NCBI GenBank assembly: GCA_965223435.1
Contig: CBDCWQ010000019.1
Span: 372,001 to 436,000 of the forward strand
DNA from: CBDCWQ01 sp965223435
GTDB taxonomy: Bacteria > Myxococcota > Kuafuiibacteriia > Kuafuiibacteriales > Kuafuiibacteriaceae
Direction: 5' to 3'
Length of the DNA: 64,000 nucleotides
Below, piece by piece: positions 17,261-26,258 of this stretch. The notes under the pieces were generated by a model, which saw nothing but the letters and a program-made list of their open reading frames with translations, was not told the DNA's origin and made no database searches. The translations under genes were made by a program, and so were the position numbers. Every line of letters starts with the position of its first letter. Within the stretch, counting starts at the first letter, position 1.

Positions 17261-20200
17261 AAGAGCTCCCGGTGCAAGACAGCCCCTCGTCGGCCTGCCC
17301 GTCGCAGTTGTTGTCCATGCCGTCGCACACCTCTAGATTGCCCAAGAAATTGCCGCTGTTTGCATCGTCGCAATCGAGATCGCAGGTCGCTCCGTCTCCG
17401 TCGGCATCAAAAATGTCGGGGGTGGCCGGGTTACAATCGTTGTCAATCGCATCGTTACAGATCTCGTTACTTCCGGGAAAGATCCCAGGATCTGCGTCCT
17501 CGCAGTCAAGGTCGCAACCCACCCCGTCTCCGTCGGCATCAAAGATATCGAGGGTGGCTGGATTACAATCGTTGTCGAGGGTGTCGTTGCAGACCTCGGC
17601 GCCTCCGGGGAAAATCGCAGGGTTTGTATCGTCGCAGTCAACATCGCAGCTTGAGCCATCTTGGTCGGCATCAAAAAGATCCGGCGTGGCTGGATTGCAA
17701 TCGTTGTCGACAGCATCGTTACAGACCTCGTTGTTTCCCGGAAAGATCGCGGGGTTGACATCGTCGCAGTCAACATCGCACGCGGCTCCGTCTCCGTCGG
17801 CATCAAAAAGATCCGGCGTGGCCGGGTTGCAATCGTTGTCCAAAGCATCGTTACAGATCTCGTTGGTTCCGGGAAAAATCGCAGGATTTGCGTCGTCGCA
17901 ATCGACGTCACAGCTTGAGCCGTCACCGTCGGCATCGAAGATGTCGGGGGTCGCCGGGTCGCAATCGTTGTCGATGGCGTCGTTGCATGCCTCCGCGTTA
18001 CCGGGGTAGGAGGCTGCGTTTGTGTCATCGCAGTCGTGGATACACAGGGCTTCGTCCCCATCCGCGTCGTATTCGCGCCCATTGGGCTGCAGTATTTCCC
18101 CCACCGTCTTCACCGGAATGGGCTGCGTGCCGACATAGTCGACGATGGTTTGAAAATCTGCGGGCAGATAATGGGTCGTCGCCGTCGCGGGCTCGACCAG
18201 CTTGTGAAAGACCAAGATGATCCATTCCTTGTTCAGAACCGCTTGATCAATGGCCTCAAGCACTTTGGATACCGCGACAACGTGGGTGATATAAAAGACC
18301 CTGAGTTTCAGCGGATCAGACGGGCCATAGGCTTCGCGATGGCGCTGATGAATGCTACGGAACCCGCAGAAGTAGTCTCCCATCATACCCAAAACGTCGG
18401 TGGAGCTGCCAGTGATTGCGCCTTTCGGATATGCGCCGTGGTTGTAGCCCGTGTACCCGCGGTCGTAAAGCCACTGGCGCCCCAACACCCAATCCGCCTT
18501 CAGTTGATCGGGAGGCAGTCCGGGAAAAGTGACCGCGTGGGTATCACCGGCGAAGGCGTGATACGCGATTTCCCATCCGTCGTTGTGAAGCCCGTCAACC
18601 TCGGCCTCGGTCATGTAGCTATTTTGGCCTAGCCGTTCGATGATCACATACGCAGTTCCCGCGAAGCCCGCTGCGTCCATGATCGGCTTGGCCACCGTCC
18701 ATTGCGATTCGGGACCATCGTCAAAGGTGAAGGAGAGTACCCCATTTGGATACTCGGGCGGCTCAGGAACCATGCTGATTTGGCCAACGTGGAGGCGCAC
18801 AATCCCTCCGTCCGCTTTGTCGAGGATGCGAAACTGCATGTCAGTGATGTTGGCACGATCTGGCGTTCCCTGAATATCCACGTGTTTGCTGGACCAAGAC
18901 ATAGAGAACCCCACCCAGTCTCCTTCAGTGGTCCATTGTTGGCCCTGGGTGCTGTCGAATTGGAATTTGTACTGGTGCAGCAAGTTTTCGCTCCCTAGAT
19001 AGAGCTGCGCCCGCCGAAGATTCTGGACGCCCTCTACTTTGACCCATATGCGTGGCATGTGTTGGCTGAAATCCAAGGGCGCCATACCCACTCGTCTCAG
19101 TGTTTTCGCAGTGCCCGCACCATCGGTTTCAATCCAGGCTGATTGGGTCCCAAAAGCTGGATCTGTAGGGTCATCGAGGTTTTGGGCGCTGCCTCCTCCG
19201 GAATTGGCGACGAAGCCATGACCGGCCTGGAACTGCGTGATGACGGTGCCCTCCTCTTGCTCAACGCAATCGCAAGGGTGTGGCACACAACCGTCGTCGA
19301 CATCGTTGCAGTCTTCATCAATTCCGTTGCAATTGATTTCAGACGCGCCCGGAAAGATGTTGCCGGACGCGTCGTCGCAGTCTGCGCCATTGTCAACATA
19401 ACCCGCGGGCTGGTCACACGCATCAAGAGGCTGCGTGATGTCGCCAAAGCTGTCGTTGTCTGAGTCCAAAAACCAAGTCACCGGAATGCACCCTTCTGCG
19501 TTTTCCAAGTATGGTGGGACGGCTGTCGCCGTCGCCGAGAAAAGGAGTGTACTCCGGGTTTGAGCCAAGCCTAAGATGGCAACTTCGTCGCCGTCCTCGA
19601 TCCCATCACCGTCGGCGTCCGAATCTTGCCAGTTCTCTATTCCGTCGTTGTCCACATCCGAATCTCCGATAAGACTGCTGTCCGCGAGCTCCAGCTCGGT
19701 GGGAATCCCGTCCCCGTCGTCATCTTGAAGACTATCGATGACCGGCACACAGTCGCTGTTTCTCGCAACGTCTGTCCAAAGGACGGTAACGGAGGGACCG
19801 GCAAAATCTTCTCTTAGGATTTCAAGATCTACGAAGTCGGCCAAAACCTCAGAACCCACTTGTAGGTCGTCATCAATCTCTTCGTCACCGTCGGAAGTGC
19901 AATTTGTGAACGCATAAGCCGAAGCCTCATCGGCCGGTGCTGTATACGTGCACCGAGCGACCTCTTGCCCCAGCAAGTCGAACCACAAGTGTACCTGGTT
20001 GCCACCCGGAGCGCCCTTCTGACTTGTCACGGCGAGGCTTTCTGGAAGAACAAAGGTTTGGGGTCCGTCAAAGTTGTCAATGGGCGTGGAGCGTTCGCCG
20101 CCCGAGCCTTTACCCGTTCTTGTCGACGTGACTTGGACGGTGTCGCAAACGTCAAAGCCTCTTTGGTTGCAGGTTTCCACATTACCAAAGGTGACCTCAC

Positions 20201-20768
20201 CTTCGGTGACCGATGTCCGTCCTTTTTTATTGCGACGCGCAGTGTCTACGCCGACAACGCGAAGACGCACTTCGTTGGCAACGAAGAAGTCGTTCTTTTG
20301 GGGGTACGTCCTCTCAGGCGCGCCCTCGAACCTTGGTCCACCTTCACAAGCGACAAATTTCCAATTCTTGCCTGCTTTTTTTGGGCGGTACTTGCACGCA
20401 ACGCTTTTTTGGGTTTGCGCATCTTCATAAAAGATAAACGCCTCGCCCAAACCCGACGATCCCTTGGTGAGCTTGATCTTGCCGGGCATCTTGAGCTTGG
20501 TAGGCGTTGCGAATTTGGCTTCACCCACTGTCAAATCGATGCCATCGTCGAAGAATGTTTGTGAGGCGACCAGAACAACGTCTTGACACCGGTCTTTTGT
20601 CTCGCCAAGAACCTCCGGGTTCATGGCGTGGACCGTGGAAGCTTCATCCTGGCCTTGAACACACGCCGCTGCACTGCAAGCAATGGCGAAAAGAAGCAGT
20701 TTACTAGGGCGCGTATGCAATGGGCAGATGGTGGGTTGCCCTCTGTTGTCTTTTACGTTGTTCGTCAC
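15552..20768 (-). CDS. Lipoprotein with polysaccharide deacetylase (NodB) domain, MopE-type repeats and duplicated C-terminal module
   Basis: 1738 aa from GTG 20768, chosen because AAGGAG sits 5 nt upstream and the product begins with a signal peptide ending in the lipobox SAAAC. Residues about 30-350 form beta-rich domains with paired cysteines. TSP3-like Asp motifs (DADGDGIEDGDE) and a first MopE repeat follow. The NodB domain (about 675-870) has FTFDDGPES (catalytic and metal Asp), HAFAGDTH (metal His pair), YPKG and a late VFHK. It should remove N- or O-acetyl groups from a polymer, possibly peptidoglycan or chitin-like glycans. After it come six tandem 44-aa MopE repeats (CNDAIDNDCxPATPDIF-DADGDG type), a C-terminal module with FDGSDVGL strands, an eighth MopE repeat, and a second copy of that module. 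MopE motifs are annotated as putative metal-binding. The protein is probably cell-surface. Confidence 0.88.
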   Translation of the reverse strand: MTNNVKDNRGQPTICPLHTRPSKLLLFAIACSAAACVQGQDEASTVHAMNPEVLGETKDRCQDVVLVASQTFFDDGIDLTVGEAKFATPTKLKMPGKIKLTKGSSGLGEAFIFYEDAQTQKSVACKYRPKKAGKNWKFVACEGGPRFEGAPERTYPQKNDFFVANEVRLRVVGVDTARRNKKGRTSVTEGEVTFGNVETCNQRGFDVCDTVQVTSTRTGKGSGGERSTPIDNFDGPQTFVLPESLAVTSQKGAPGGNQVHLWFDLLGQEVARCTYTAPADEASAYAFTNCTSDGDEEIDDDLQVGSEVLADFVDLEILREDFAGPSVTVLWTDVARNSDCVPVIDSLQDDDGDGIPTELELADSSLIGDSDVDNDGIENWQDSDADGDGIEDGDEVAILGLAQTRSTLLFSATATAVPPYLENAEGCIPVTWFLDSDNDSFGDITQPLDACDQPAGYVDNGADCDDASGNIFPGASEINCNGIDEDCNDVDDGCVPHPCDCVEQEEGTVITQFQAGHGFVANSGGGSAQNLDDPTDPAFGTQSAWIETDGAGTAKTLRRVGMAPLDFSQHMPRIWVKVEGVQNLRRAQLYLGSENLLHQYKFQFDSTQGQQWTTEGDWVGFSMSWSSKHVDIQGTPDRANITDMQFRILDKADGGIVRLHVGQISMVPEPPEYPNGVLSFTFDDGPESQWTVAKPIMDAAGFAGTAYVIIERLGQNSYMTEAEVDGLHNDGWEIAYHAFAGDTHAVTFPGLPPDQLKADWVLGRQWLYDRGYTGYNHGAYPKGAITGSSTDVLGMMGDYFCGFRSIHQRHREAYGPSDPLKLRVFYITHVVAVSKVLEAIDQAVLNKEWIILVFHKLVEPATATTHYLPADFQTIVDYVGTQPIPVKTVGEILQPNGREYDADGDEALCIHDCDDTNAASYPGNAEACNDAIDNDCDPATPDIFDADGDGSSCDVDCDDANPAIFPGTNEICNDALDNDCNPATPDLFDADGDGAACDVDCDDVNPAIFPGNNEVCNDAVDNDCNPATPDLFDADQDGSSCDVDCDDTNPAIFPGGAEVCNDTLDNDCNPATLDIFDADGDGVGCDLDCEDADPGIFPGSNEICNDAIDNDCNPATPDIFDADGDGATCDLDCDDANSGNFLGNLEVCDGMDNNCDGQADEGLSCTGSSWVYWMSFRYDTTVAGFGQVKDEDIIAYDPVSGNWSMIFDGSDVGMTGREIDGMAVLPSGDILLSFIDDTSISGLVGGPDGENVDKADIVRFVPSLLGDHTQGSFSFYFDGSDVGLTTNSENIDAIALHPDGRLIVSTTGSVVANGVSGKDDDLLVFSASSIGATTVGSFEIYLDGSDIELSSGDIDAAALDPTGNVLFSTIVSFSAGGVTAEDEDVIAFSPSSLGSSTAGTFSLDLDLTTVGVVTQQDTGSLFVISLTSDDDGDGHSSYHSSTGTRDDCDDEDPNRFGGNVEVCDAIDNDCDGEVDEGLLCFAPQYLISGRYNTTLEGLGPVKDDDIIAYDSVSDSWSMVFDGSDVGLSQLEISGFAITPSGELLMSFSEPTSLSGLVGGPNGIDIDDSDMVLFTPTSTGADTAGTFSFYFDGSDVGLTTNSEKLDAIALLPDGRILISTNGSMNAGGLAASDEDIIAFTPLTLGADTAGTVAHYFDGSDVGLGSGDIDAVSVGASGSILFSTIGDFSQGGIVAGDEDIILFTPDTLGAFTSGTFSLQLDLSAIGVTPLQDTGSVHIIE
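17276..18070 (-). repeat. Six tandem ~132-bp MopE repeats inside the deacetylase gene
   Basis: Six in-frame copies of a 44-codon unit (DADGDG...C..DCDDANPAIFPG..EVCNDAIDNDCNPATPDIF) follow one another without spacers. Adjacent units are highly similar at the DNA level. This makes the block prone to unit gain or loss by recombination and to assembly collapse. Confidence 0.85.
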
Positions 20769-21516
20769 AATTGCTCCTTCTTTCAGAATGGAATCAAGCT
20801 GCGGGGCTCGAGGATCTTTAAGCCATAGACCCATGTTCAGAGCCGAGGGTGCCCTTGGCGTGCGCCCAATGATGCTCTGCTGATCGCACTGCGTTTTCGC
20901 TCCGCTACCATTGTTGCTCGTGTGCTGCCTCCCAGTGGTCGGCGCCGCTCAAGGCCAATTCACATTGCATTTCGCAAACCATAAACTCTTTGCACAAGGG
21001 ATAATCACTCGCCAATCGGAAACAAGTCGGAGGGCCGGTCTTCAGCTTTCGTGGGCATGGCATGCGCGTGCGGGAACAGATGCATGAGCAGTCGTACCGC
21101 GCTCAAGTTCGAATGATCAAGGTCCGGTCATACCGAGCCGCGTACGACGTTCAGCCAGCCGGCGCACCCCTTTTGGAAAAAAGCGTCGTCATAATGACAT
21201 CATGAAGCGCTTTGTCTCTTTTGCAACAACAAACGCAAGAAGAGGCGTCGACCGCATGACACTGTAGACCTGTCTGGTTCGTCACTATTCTTGGTTGCTT
21301 CGTACAAGCCCGTTCACAAACTTGAGCATGAGATGCTTTTTGCTTTCGCGACCCCCGGAGCCTTGCAAAAACGAGCTGCTTCGAATGGATTTTGCCTCAA
21401 GAAGGCGGAATATCTAGCCAGGTGCCCCCAGTCAGGCGACGGCTTGTCTTTTCTGAAGCTCCGGTGTTAGCCATAGCCAAAGCACCGCGGGGCACAAGCA
21501 CCGAAGGAGGCTGCTC
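20769..21516. promoter_or_regulatory. Long divergent intergenic region
   Basis: About 750 bases separate the deacetylase gene (-) from the FG-GAP lipoprotein (+), with no ORF that reads as protein. The Shine-Dalgarno AAGGAGG (21504-21510) of the right-hand gene closes it. A short palindrome GTCAT-A-ATGAC (21188-21198) could be an operator half-site pair, but nothing else supports this. Confidence 0.4.
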
Positions 21517-22827
21517 ATGCTAAACGTACCTTTACCGACCATGCCCGTGATAGGATTCTCTTTTGCTGCGCTGGTTGCGCTCCCGTCGTGTCAAAAGAAT
21601 GGCTCAGATCGTCAGACCTTTGACGAAATGGGTGACCTAGAGTCCATCGGCGTGCAGCAAAATTTGTATGGGCTTCACAGCAGGCCCACGAGCGTGGTTC
21701 ATCGACCCGATTCGCTTCCGGTGACAAGTGGCAACTATGGTTGGGGGGTCGCAATTGAGGGCGATCGGGGTATTGTAGGAGCCCGGAGCAATCATGGCTC
21801 TGCCTATATCGTGGTACGTGCGGGCGCAGAGTGGACCCGAGAGGCGGAGTTGCTCGCCAGCGATGGCGCGGTTTCGGACCATTTTGGCTTCGCCGTCGAC
21901 ATCGCCGGGGACCTCGCGCTCGTGGGGGCCCCAGATGCGGATTGGGGGGGGCTACGAAACCCCGGCGCGGCCTATCTTTTCGAGCGCACCGGGAGCACAT
22001 GGTCCGAGGTCGCAAAGCTTACGGACGTATTGACGCCAAACGCGTATCTGGGCACATCGGTGGCGCTCGCGCCAGATGCCGCCGTTGCCGGTGTACCAGA
22101 CCTCTCCTCAGTGACCGTGTTCGCGCGCTCGGGTTCGACTTGGCAGGTCCAGCAGCGACTGACCGGCTCGGATTCTGGCTTTCGGCGTTTCGGTTCGGCC
22201 CTTGGCGTTTTCGCAAATCGAATGCTGGTAGGGGCCCCAGCCTCATCAACCTCTTCTTCGACCGTAGGCAAAGCCTACCTATTCGAGCGCGCGCCAAACG
22301 GCGTTTGGCAAGAGGTCGATGCACTTGAGGGTGAAGAACCTCTCTTTGGCTCTAAAGTGGCGCTGGATGGGACCACGGCAGCGGTTGCTGCCGCCGGGGC
22401 CGTATTTGTTTATGAACAACAGAGAAACGGGGCCTGGAGTCAGGTGGCCCAACTGACAGGGGACGAGATTGACATCCAGTTCGGAAGCGCCCTTGCGGTC
22501 CAGCGAGATACGATCCTTGTCGGATCATACCGGCCCATCGTGGGAGACCCAGCGGGGTTGGGTCAGGTGTACGCGTACCGTCGCCACTTCAATGGCACCT
22601 GGTTGCGATGGAAGCTGTTGCTGCCCCCTGACGACGTGGACTCGCGGCGACCCAGTGGACCCACAGAGTATTTCGGTTTCTCCGTGGCCCTGGACCAGAG
22701 GACAGCATTTGTCGGCATCCCGGGAGACGATCTTTTGGGACCGAACGCCGGTGCGATTCAGGTATTTGACGTGAATCGCTGCGGCTGGGACGTCGCTCCC
22801 CACCACTGCGGCCGCCTCAACTTGTAG
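21517..22827 (+). CDS. FG-GAP (integrin-alpha-like) propeller lipoprotein
   Basis: 436 aa. ATG 21517 follows AAGGAGG with 6-nt spacing. The signal peptide ends in LVALPSC, a lipobox. Residues about 60-425 consist of repeated units of about 50-60 aa with the phrase FGxAVDIAGDLALVGAPxAD...GAAYLFERxGSTWxEVAKL, the FG-GAP_2 pattern of predicted seven-bladed propellers. The extreme C-terminus VFDVNRCGWDVAPHHCGRLNL has a Cys pair. Its DNA is duplicated downstream of the next gene (24909-24975). The propeller suggests a binding or adhesion role on the outer surface; no catalytic domain is visible. Confidence 0.85.
   Translation: MLNVPLPTMPVIGFSFAALVALPSCQKNGSDRQTFDEMGDLESIGVQQNLYGLHSRPTSVVHRPDSLPVTSGNYGWGVAIEGDRGIVGARSNHGSAYIVVRAGAEWTREAELLASDGAVSDHFGFAVDIAGDLALVGAPDADWGGLRNPGAAYLFERTGSTWSEVAKLTDVLTPNAYLGTSVALAPDAAVAGVPDLSSVTVFARSGSTWQVQQRLTGSDSGFRRFGSALGVFANRMLVGAPASSTSSSTVGKAYLFERAPNGVWQEVDALEGEEPLFGSKVALDGTTAAVAAAGAVFVYEQQRNGAWSQVAQLTGDEIDIQFGSALAVQRDTILVGSYRPIVGDPAGLGQVYAYRRHFNGTWLRWKLLLPPDDVDSRRPSGPTEYFGFSVALDQRTAFVGIPGDDLLGPNAGAIQVFDVNRCGWDVAPHHCGRLNL
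22761..22827 (+). repeat. Left copy of a 67-bp duplicated gene tail
   Basis: These bases encode the last 21 codons and stop of the FG-GAP lipoprotein. They recur at 24909-24975 with four substitutions; the 3' 46 bases including the TAG are identical. Confidence 0.9.
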
Positions 22828-23170
22828 CCCTTTTCGGAGGGGCGTTATTCGAAAGCCCCCTAAGCCACAACATTTCTCAGCTTCGAGATAGAAGACCGCG
22901 TTTGACAGGCACGCGTGTTGAACGGGTACCGCTTCACGGAGTTTCGGAATTCATGTGCATCAGCGAGATGAACGGCCTCTAGAGTACACTTCGTTCTATC
23001 AGATCTCTGTTGCGTAACAAGTCTCGTCACAACCTGAAGAATGACACCCTTTCTGATCTACGCGATCCCAAAAAAGCGCTGCGAGATGTTGGCACGCTTT
23101 CTGCTTGTTCACTCTCTCTTACAAAAACGAATCTCGCCGCCGAGAAAACCGAGAAGAGAAAGGTCCCCCC
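22828..23170. other. Intergenic region between two FG-GAP lipoprotein genes
   Basis: About 340 bases without a credible gene. A short stem GGGGC (22839-22843) / GCCCC (22855-22859) just after the upstream stop is terminator-like but lacks a T-tract. Before the next start, the purine-rich GAGAAGAGAAAGG can serve as a weak Shine-Dalgarno. Confidence 0.35.
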
Positions 23171-24868
23171 ATGCAACGTTTAATTCGTGCGCACGCACAC
23201 GCTACAAAGTATTCGAGGCGCTCGAAAAGACTCCTAGAATGGACGCTTGTTTTCGGAACCATTGCGTCGCTTGCTGGCTGCGGTCCGGACCAGCCCCAGG
23301 ACAGCTTCTCGGACTCAAGCAACCTCTTTTATGCCGCCCATAGGCTGTGGAGCACACGCGACGTACACGTGTGCTGGAACATCGATGGGTACAGCGAAGA
23401 GAAAGCGTGGGTGAAGGCCGCCCTCCGCGGCCAGCGATCATGGTCTCAAGATGCGGATGTCAACTTCGTCGGGTGGGAGCGTTGCCGTCTTTTTGGGCCG
23501 CCATCGATTGCGATCAGGACCGGTGAAGGCAATTGGTCAGTTCTCGGAACCACGGGGGCCGCCACCTCGATGCAACTCGATTTCACCGAGAACCCACAGC
23601 GCAACGCCAGTCGCTGCAGGCCGAACCCGTTCGATATCACGGATCCCCGAAACTTGGACCGAAAAGACTGCATTACCACGGTAGCTTTGCACGAGTTTGG
23701 ACACGCCCTTGGTTTTGCCCACGAACACAATCGATCTGATACACCCGATAGCTGCCTTAAGGAGCCTCAGGGAACCAACGGCACCGCAACCTTTGGTTCT
23801 TGGGACCATGCGTCGATCCTCAACTACTGCAACCACTCTGCCGAATTGAGCGGGCTGGACCGCATGGGAACCCAGTTTGTGTATGGAGCCCCATACACCG
23901 ACGCACCGCGCGCAGGGGACTTTGACGGAGACGGACGCGACGATCTCCTCTGCCACGACGTAGTCTCCGGGACCCGATGGGTAGACCACGCCAACACCCA
24001 CGGCCACCTTTGGGGAACCAACTGGAGTCGGCAGACCGAATGGTGTAATGACGACCACTCTCAACTGTTTAAGGGGGACTTCAACGGCGACCAACGGAGT
24101 GACCTGTTGTGCCACAACACTGAGACCGGCGAAAAATCGATCGACTTCGCGAACAGCTCCGGTCACTTCGACGGCCCGGAGTGGTTCCGAAGCACAGACT
24201 GGTGCAGCCACCCAACCGGGCGCATCTTGATTGGGGATTTCAACGGGGACGATCGCGACGACCTCCTTTGTCACGACGTCAGCACCGGACAAAAATGGAT
24301 CGACTATGCCAACCTCTGGGGATACTTCTATGGCACAGACTGGACACGCAGTACGGACTGGTGTCGCCAAACCAGTCAAGATCTCTTCGTGGGGGACTTC
24401 AACGGGGATGGTCGCGACGATCTGCTGTGCAACGACAAGACCAGTGGCCGGCGGTGGATCAGCTTTGCGAACTTATCCGGCCAGTTCTGGGCTATCCAAT
24501 GGAGCCCATCGCGCTCTTGGTGCGCCCACGCCAGCGGCCAAATCTTCATTGGAGACTTCAACGGCGACACCAGAGATGATCTCTTATGCCACGACGTCAA
24601 CACTGGACAAAAATGGATCGATTTTGCCGAGCAGTCCCCGACCTTCATGGGTACCAACTGGTATGGGCGTACGAACTGGTGTAAGAATGTCGGAAGCCGC
24701 GTGCTGGTGGGCGACTTCAACGGCGATACCAGAGATGACCTGCTCTGCCATGATTTGGCGACCGGCGCCAAATCGGTCGATTTTGCAGATCGCTATGGGG
24801 CTCTTCGGGGCACCGACTGGTTCACGCGGGTTGGATGGTGTGCCCACGACGCAGCCCAGCTGCACTAG
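23171..24868 (+). CDS. Metzincin zinc metalloprotease lipoprotein with FG-GAP repeats
   Basis: 565 aa from ATG 23171 (purine-rich Shine-Dalgarno). The upstream in-frame start at 23105 would bury the signal peptide, which ends in SLAGC, a lipobox. Residues about 45-235 are a metzincin catalytic domain: HEFGHALGFAHEH gives zinc ligands H174, H178 and H184 and catalytic E175. The expected Met-turn appears as SILNYC, with Leu in place of Met. Residues about 240-560 hold six FG-GAP/VCBS units of about 52 aa (GDFNGDxRDDLLCHDxxTGxKWIDFAN...GTDWxxSTDWC), each with a conserved Cys pair. The protein is probably exported and lipid-anchored, with the propeller as binding or spacer module. Its substrate is unknown. 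Confidence 0.87.
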   Translation: MQRLIRAHAHATKYSRRSKRLLEWTLVFGTIASLAGCGPDQPQDSFSDSSNLFYAAHRLWSTRDVHVCWNIDGYSEEKAWVKAALRGQRSWSQDADVNFVGWERCRLFGPPSIAIRTGEGNWSVLGTTGAATSMQLDFTENPQRNASRCRPNPFDITDPRNLDRKDCITTVALHEFGHALGFAHEHNRSDTPDSCLKEPQGTNGTATFGSWDHASILNYCNHSAELSGLDRMGTQFVYGAPYTDAPRAGDFDGDGRDDLLCHDVVSGTRWVDHANTHGHLWGTNWSRQTEWCNDDHSQLFKGDFNGDQRSDLLCHNTETGEKSIDFANSSGHFDGPEWFRSTDWCSHPTGRILIGDFNGDDRDDLLCHDVSTGQKWIDYANLWGYFYGTDWTRSTDWCRQTSQDLFVGDFNGDGRDDLLCNDKTSGRRWISFANLSGQFWAIQWSPSRSWCAHASGQIFIGDFNGDTRDDLLCHDVNTGQKWIDFAEQSPTFMGTNWYGRTNWCKNVGSRVLVGDFNGDTRDDLLCHDLATGAKSVDFADRYGALRGTDWFTRVGWCAHDAAQLH

Positions 24869-24908
24869 TCCCTTGGCCGGAAAAGGGCTTGTTTCCCAAG
24901 TCAACAAA

Positions 24909-24975
24909 GGTATTTGACGTGAACCGCAGTGGCGGGGACGTCGCTCCCCACCACTGCGGCCGCCTCAACTTGTAG
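24909..24975 (+). pseudogene. Orphan 3' tail of a second FG-GAP lipoprotein gene
   Basis: The bases repeat the end of the gene at 21517-22827 in a readable frame (VFDVNRSGGDVAPHHCGRLNL then TAG) but have no upstream coding sequence. They follow the stop of the metzincin gene by 40 bases. The simplest reading is that a paralogous FG-GAP gene once ended here and lost its body by deletion or recombination. Confidence 0.7.
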
Positions 24976-25029
24976 ACCGTGGCGATTGGGCGTTCACGCT
25001 GTGGCGACAGCCCCGCCAACAGACGAACC

Positions 25030-26060
25030 TTATTGCACAGCCTCGAAGGTGAGGTCGAGATGATAGTCGTATTCGTCCCCTCGCCGTCGCTCCGCATCGG
25101 CAAAGAGGAAGTACTCTCCGGGCTGCAAAATCTCTGACAGCGTCGTCTTCCAGCGCGCACCAGGGTGCTTCCCCCAGGTCTGCTCACAAGCGATCTCCGA
25201 CTCCGGATCACAGCGACTTTGCCTCAGATATAAAGATGCCTCCATGTAGTCCCAGCCATGCCACGGCTTCGGCACATCTGGGAAACGCAAGGTGGCAACG
25301 AGTTTTGTAGGCCTGTCAATCTTGAATGCGTAGATATGTTCGCCGCTCCTCCAAGCATCCCAGTCTCTTTCGCAGACCCGTGGTGCAGTCTTGCTCTCCG
25401 CCGGCAGCCGGCCAACCAAAGCCTGCGAGACGGCGTCGATGGTGATGGCATCGAAACGCGCTTCACATGCAAGTGTCGGCTCCTCACTGAACTCCAAGTG
25501 GAGATTGACCTGCTGCGGCTCGTCTCGGTTCCTGCTCGCATCAACGACCAGATAGTAGCCACCCGGTGGCAGCGAACCCGATATCTCGCCATCATACAGT
25601 TCACAAAGAATCTCCTTTTTTTCGTTGTCGCAGGCATCTTTGCGGAGGTAGATTCCGCCAACCAAACCTTCCATCTTGGCGTGCATTCTGGTTGGCTTGT
25701 CCAGGAAAATCCGAAACAGCTTGTCGGGGCCATCTCTTTGGCAGCCTGAACCGTTGAAATGACTCTGACCGGCTTCTAAGAAAAAGGAAATCGTTTGCGA
25801 TACGGGATCTAGGTGGGTCGTGTTGATGCCGATGCACGCCTGATCTGTCGCCGAAAACTTGAGCTCGAGCTCAAAGGGCTCCTGATCGGGGTTCGACTCC
25901 TCGGAAACAAGCAGATGGTACGTTCCCGGTTCAAGCGCCATCGCCAACTCGCCTGTACTCCGGGCATGTTTCTCGGCATGCGCAAGTATGTCTCGCACTG
26001 CGCAATTTTCTTTTCGGCTCTCTAAAATGGAGGCGAGGCCGGTCGTACGGGCTCCAAGAC
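25030..26060 (-). pseudogene. 5'-truncated gene for a secreted Cys-rich modular protein
   Basis: The longest start-to-stop reading (25998 to 25030, GTG) has no Shine-Dalgarno and no signal peptide. The frame stays open upstream to about 26097, and protein-like similarity to its own modules continues to about 26060 (LASILESRKENC aligns with ASLYLRQSRC of the last module). The protein is built of about 140-aa units: Cys-containing beta start, PDKLFRIFLDKPT, YLRxxxCDxxxEIxCE, then LPPGGYYLVVDA, ending in a strand LHLEFS. This resembles bacterial pre-peptidase C-terminal (PPC-like) domains. Two full units and the second half of a third remain, so the N-terminus was lost. The remaining region could still be translated. 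Confidence 0.65.
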
Positions 26061-26223
26061 CAGCGCATTGTCGGCACCCGCAGCATTTACGATGGTTTCA
26101 AACATTCCGGATTCTCCCACCAGGCGCACCCTCGATGGCGTAGCGAAACTCATTCGGACCTTCTTCGCGGCAGACGGTGATACCCAAACTGTGGGCGTCG
26201 ACCGTAAACTTGGATCGGGGCAC
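26022..26223 (-). other. Possible decayed small ORF downstream of giant 2
   Basis: Two short overlapping frames read like protein: 26098-26223 (GTG; FTVDAHSLGITVCREEGPNE) and 26022-26153 (ATG; VRLVGESGMFETIVNAAGAD). They would join by one frameshift near GAGGGTGCGC. I do not recognise either. It could be the remains of a small gene beside the giant, or chance. Confidence 0.3.
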
Positions 26224-26258
26224 CGCCTAATCTTGAGGCATGTCGACAGGATTGCGCG

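Noticed and set aside
20769..20834. Upstream start of the deacetylase/MopE gene at 20834
   Set aside because: The additional 22 residues precede a well-placed AAGGAG and GTG at 20768 and would displace the lipoprotein signal peptide.
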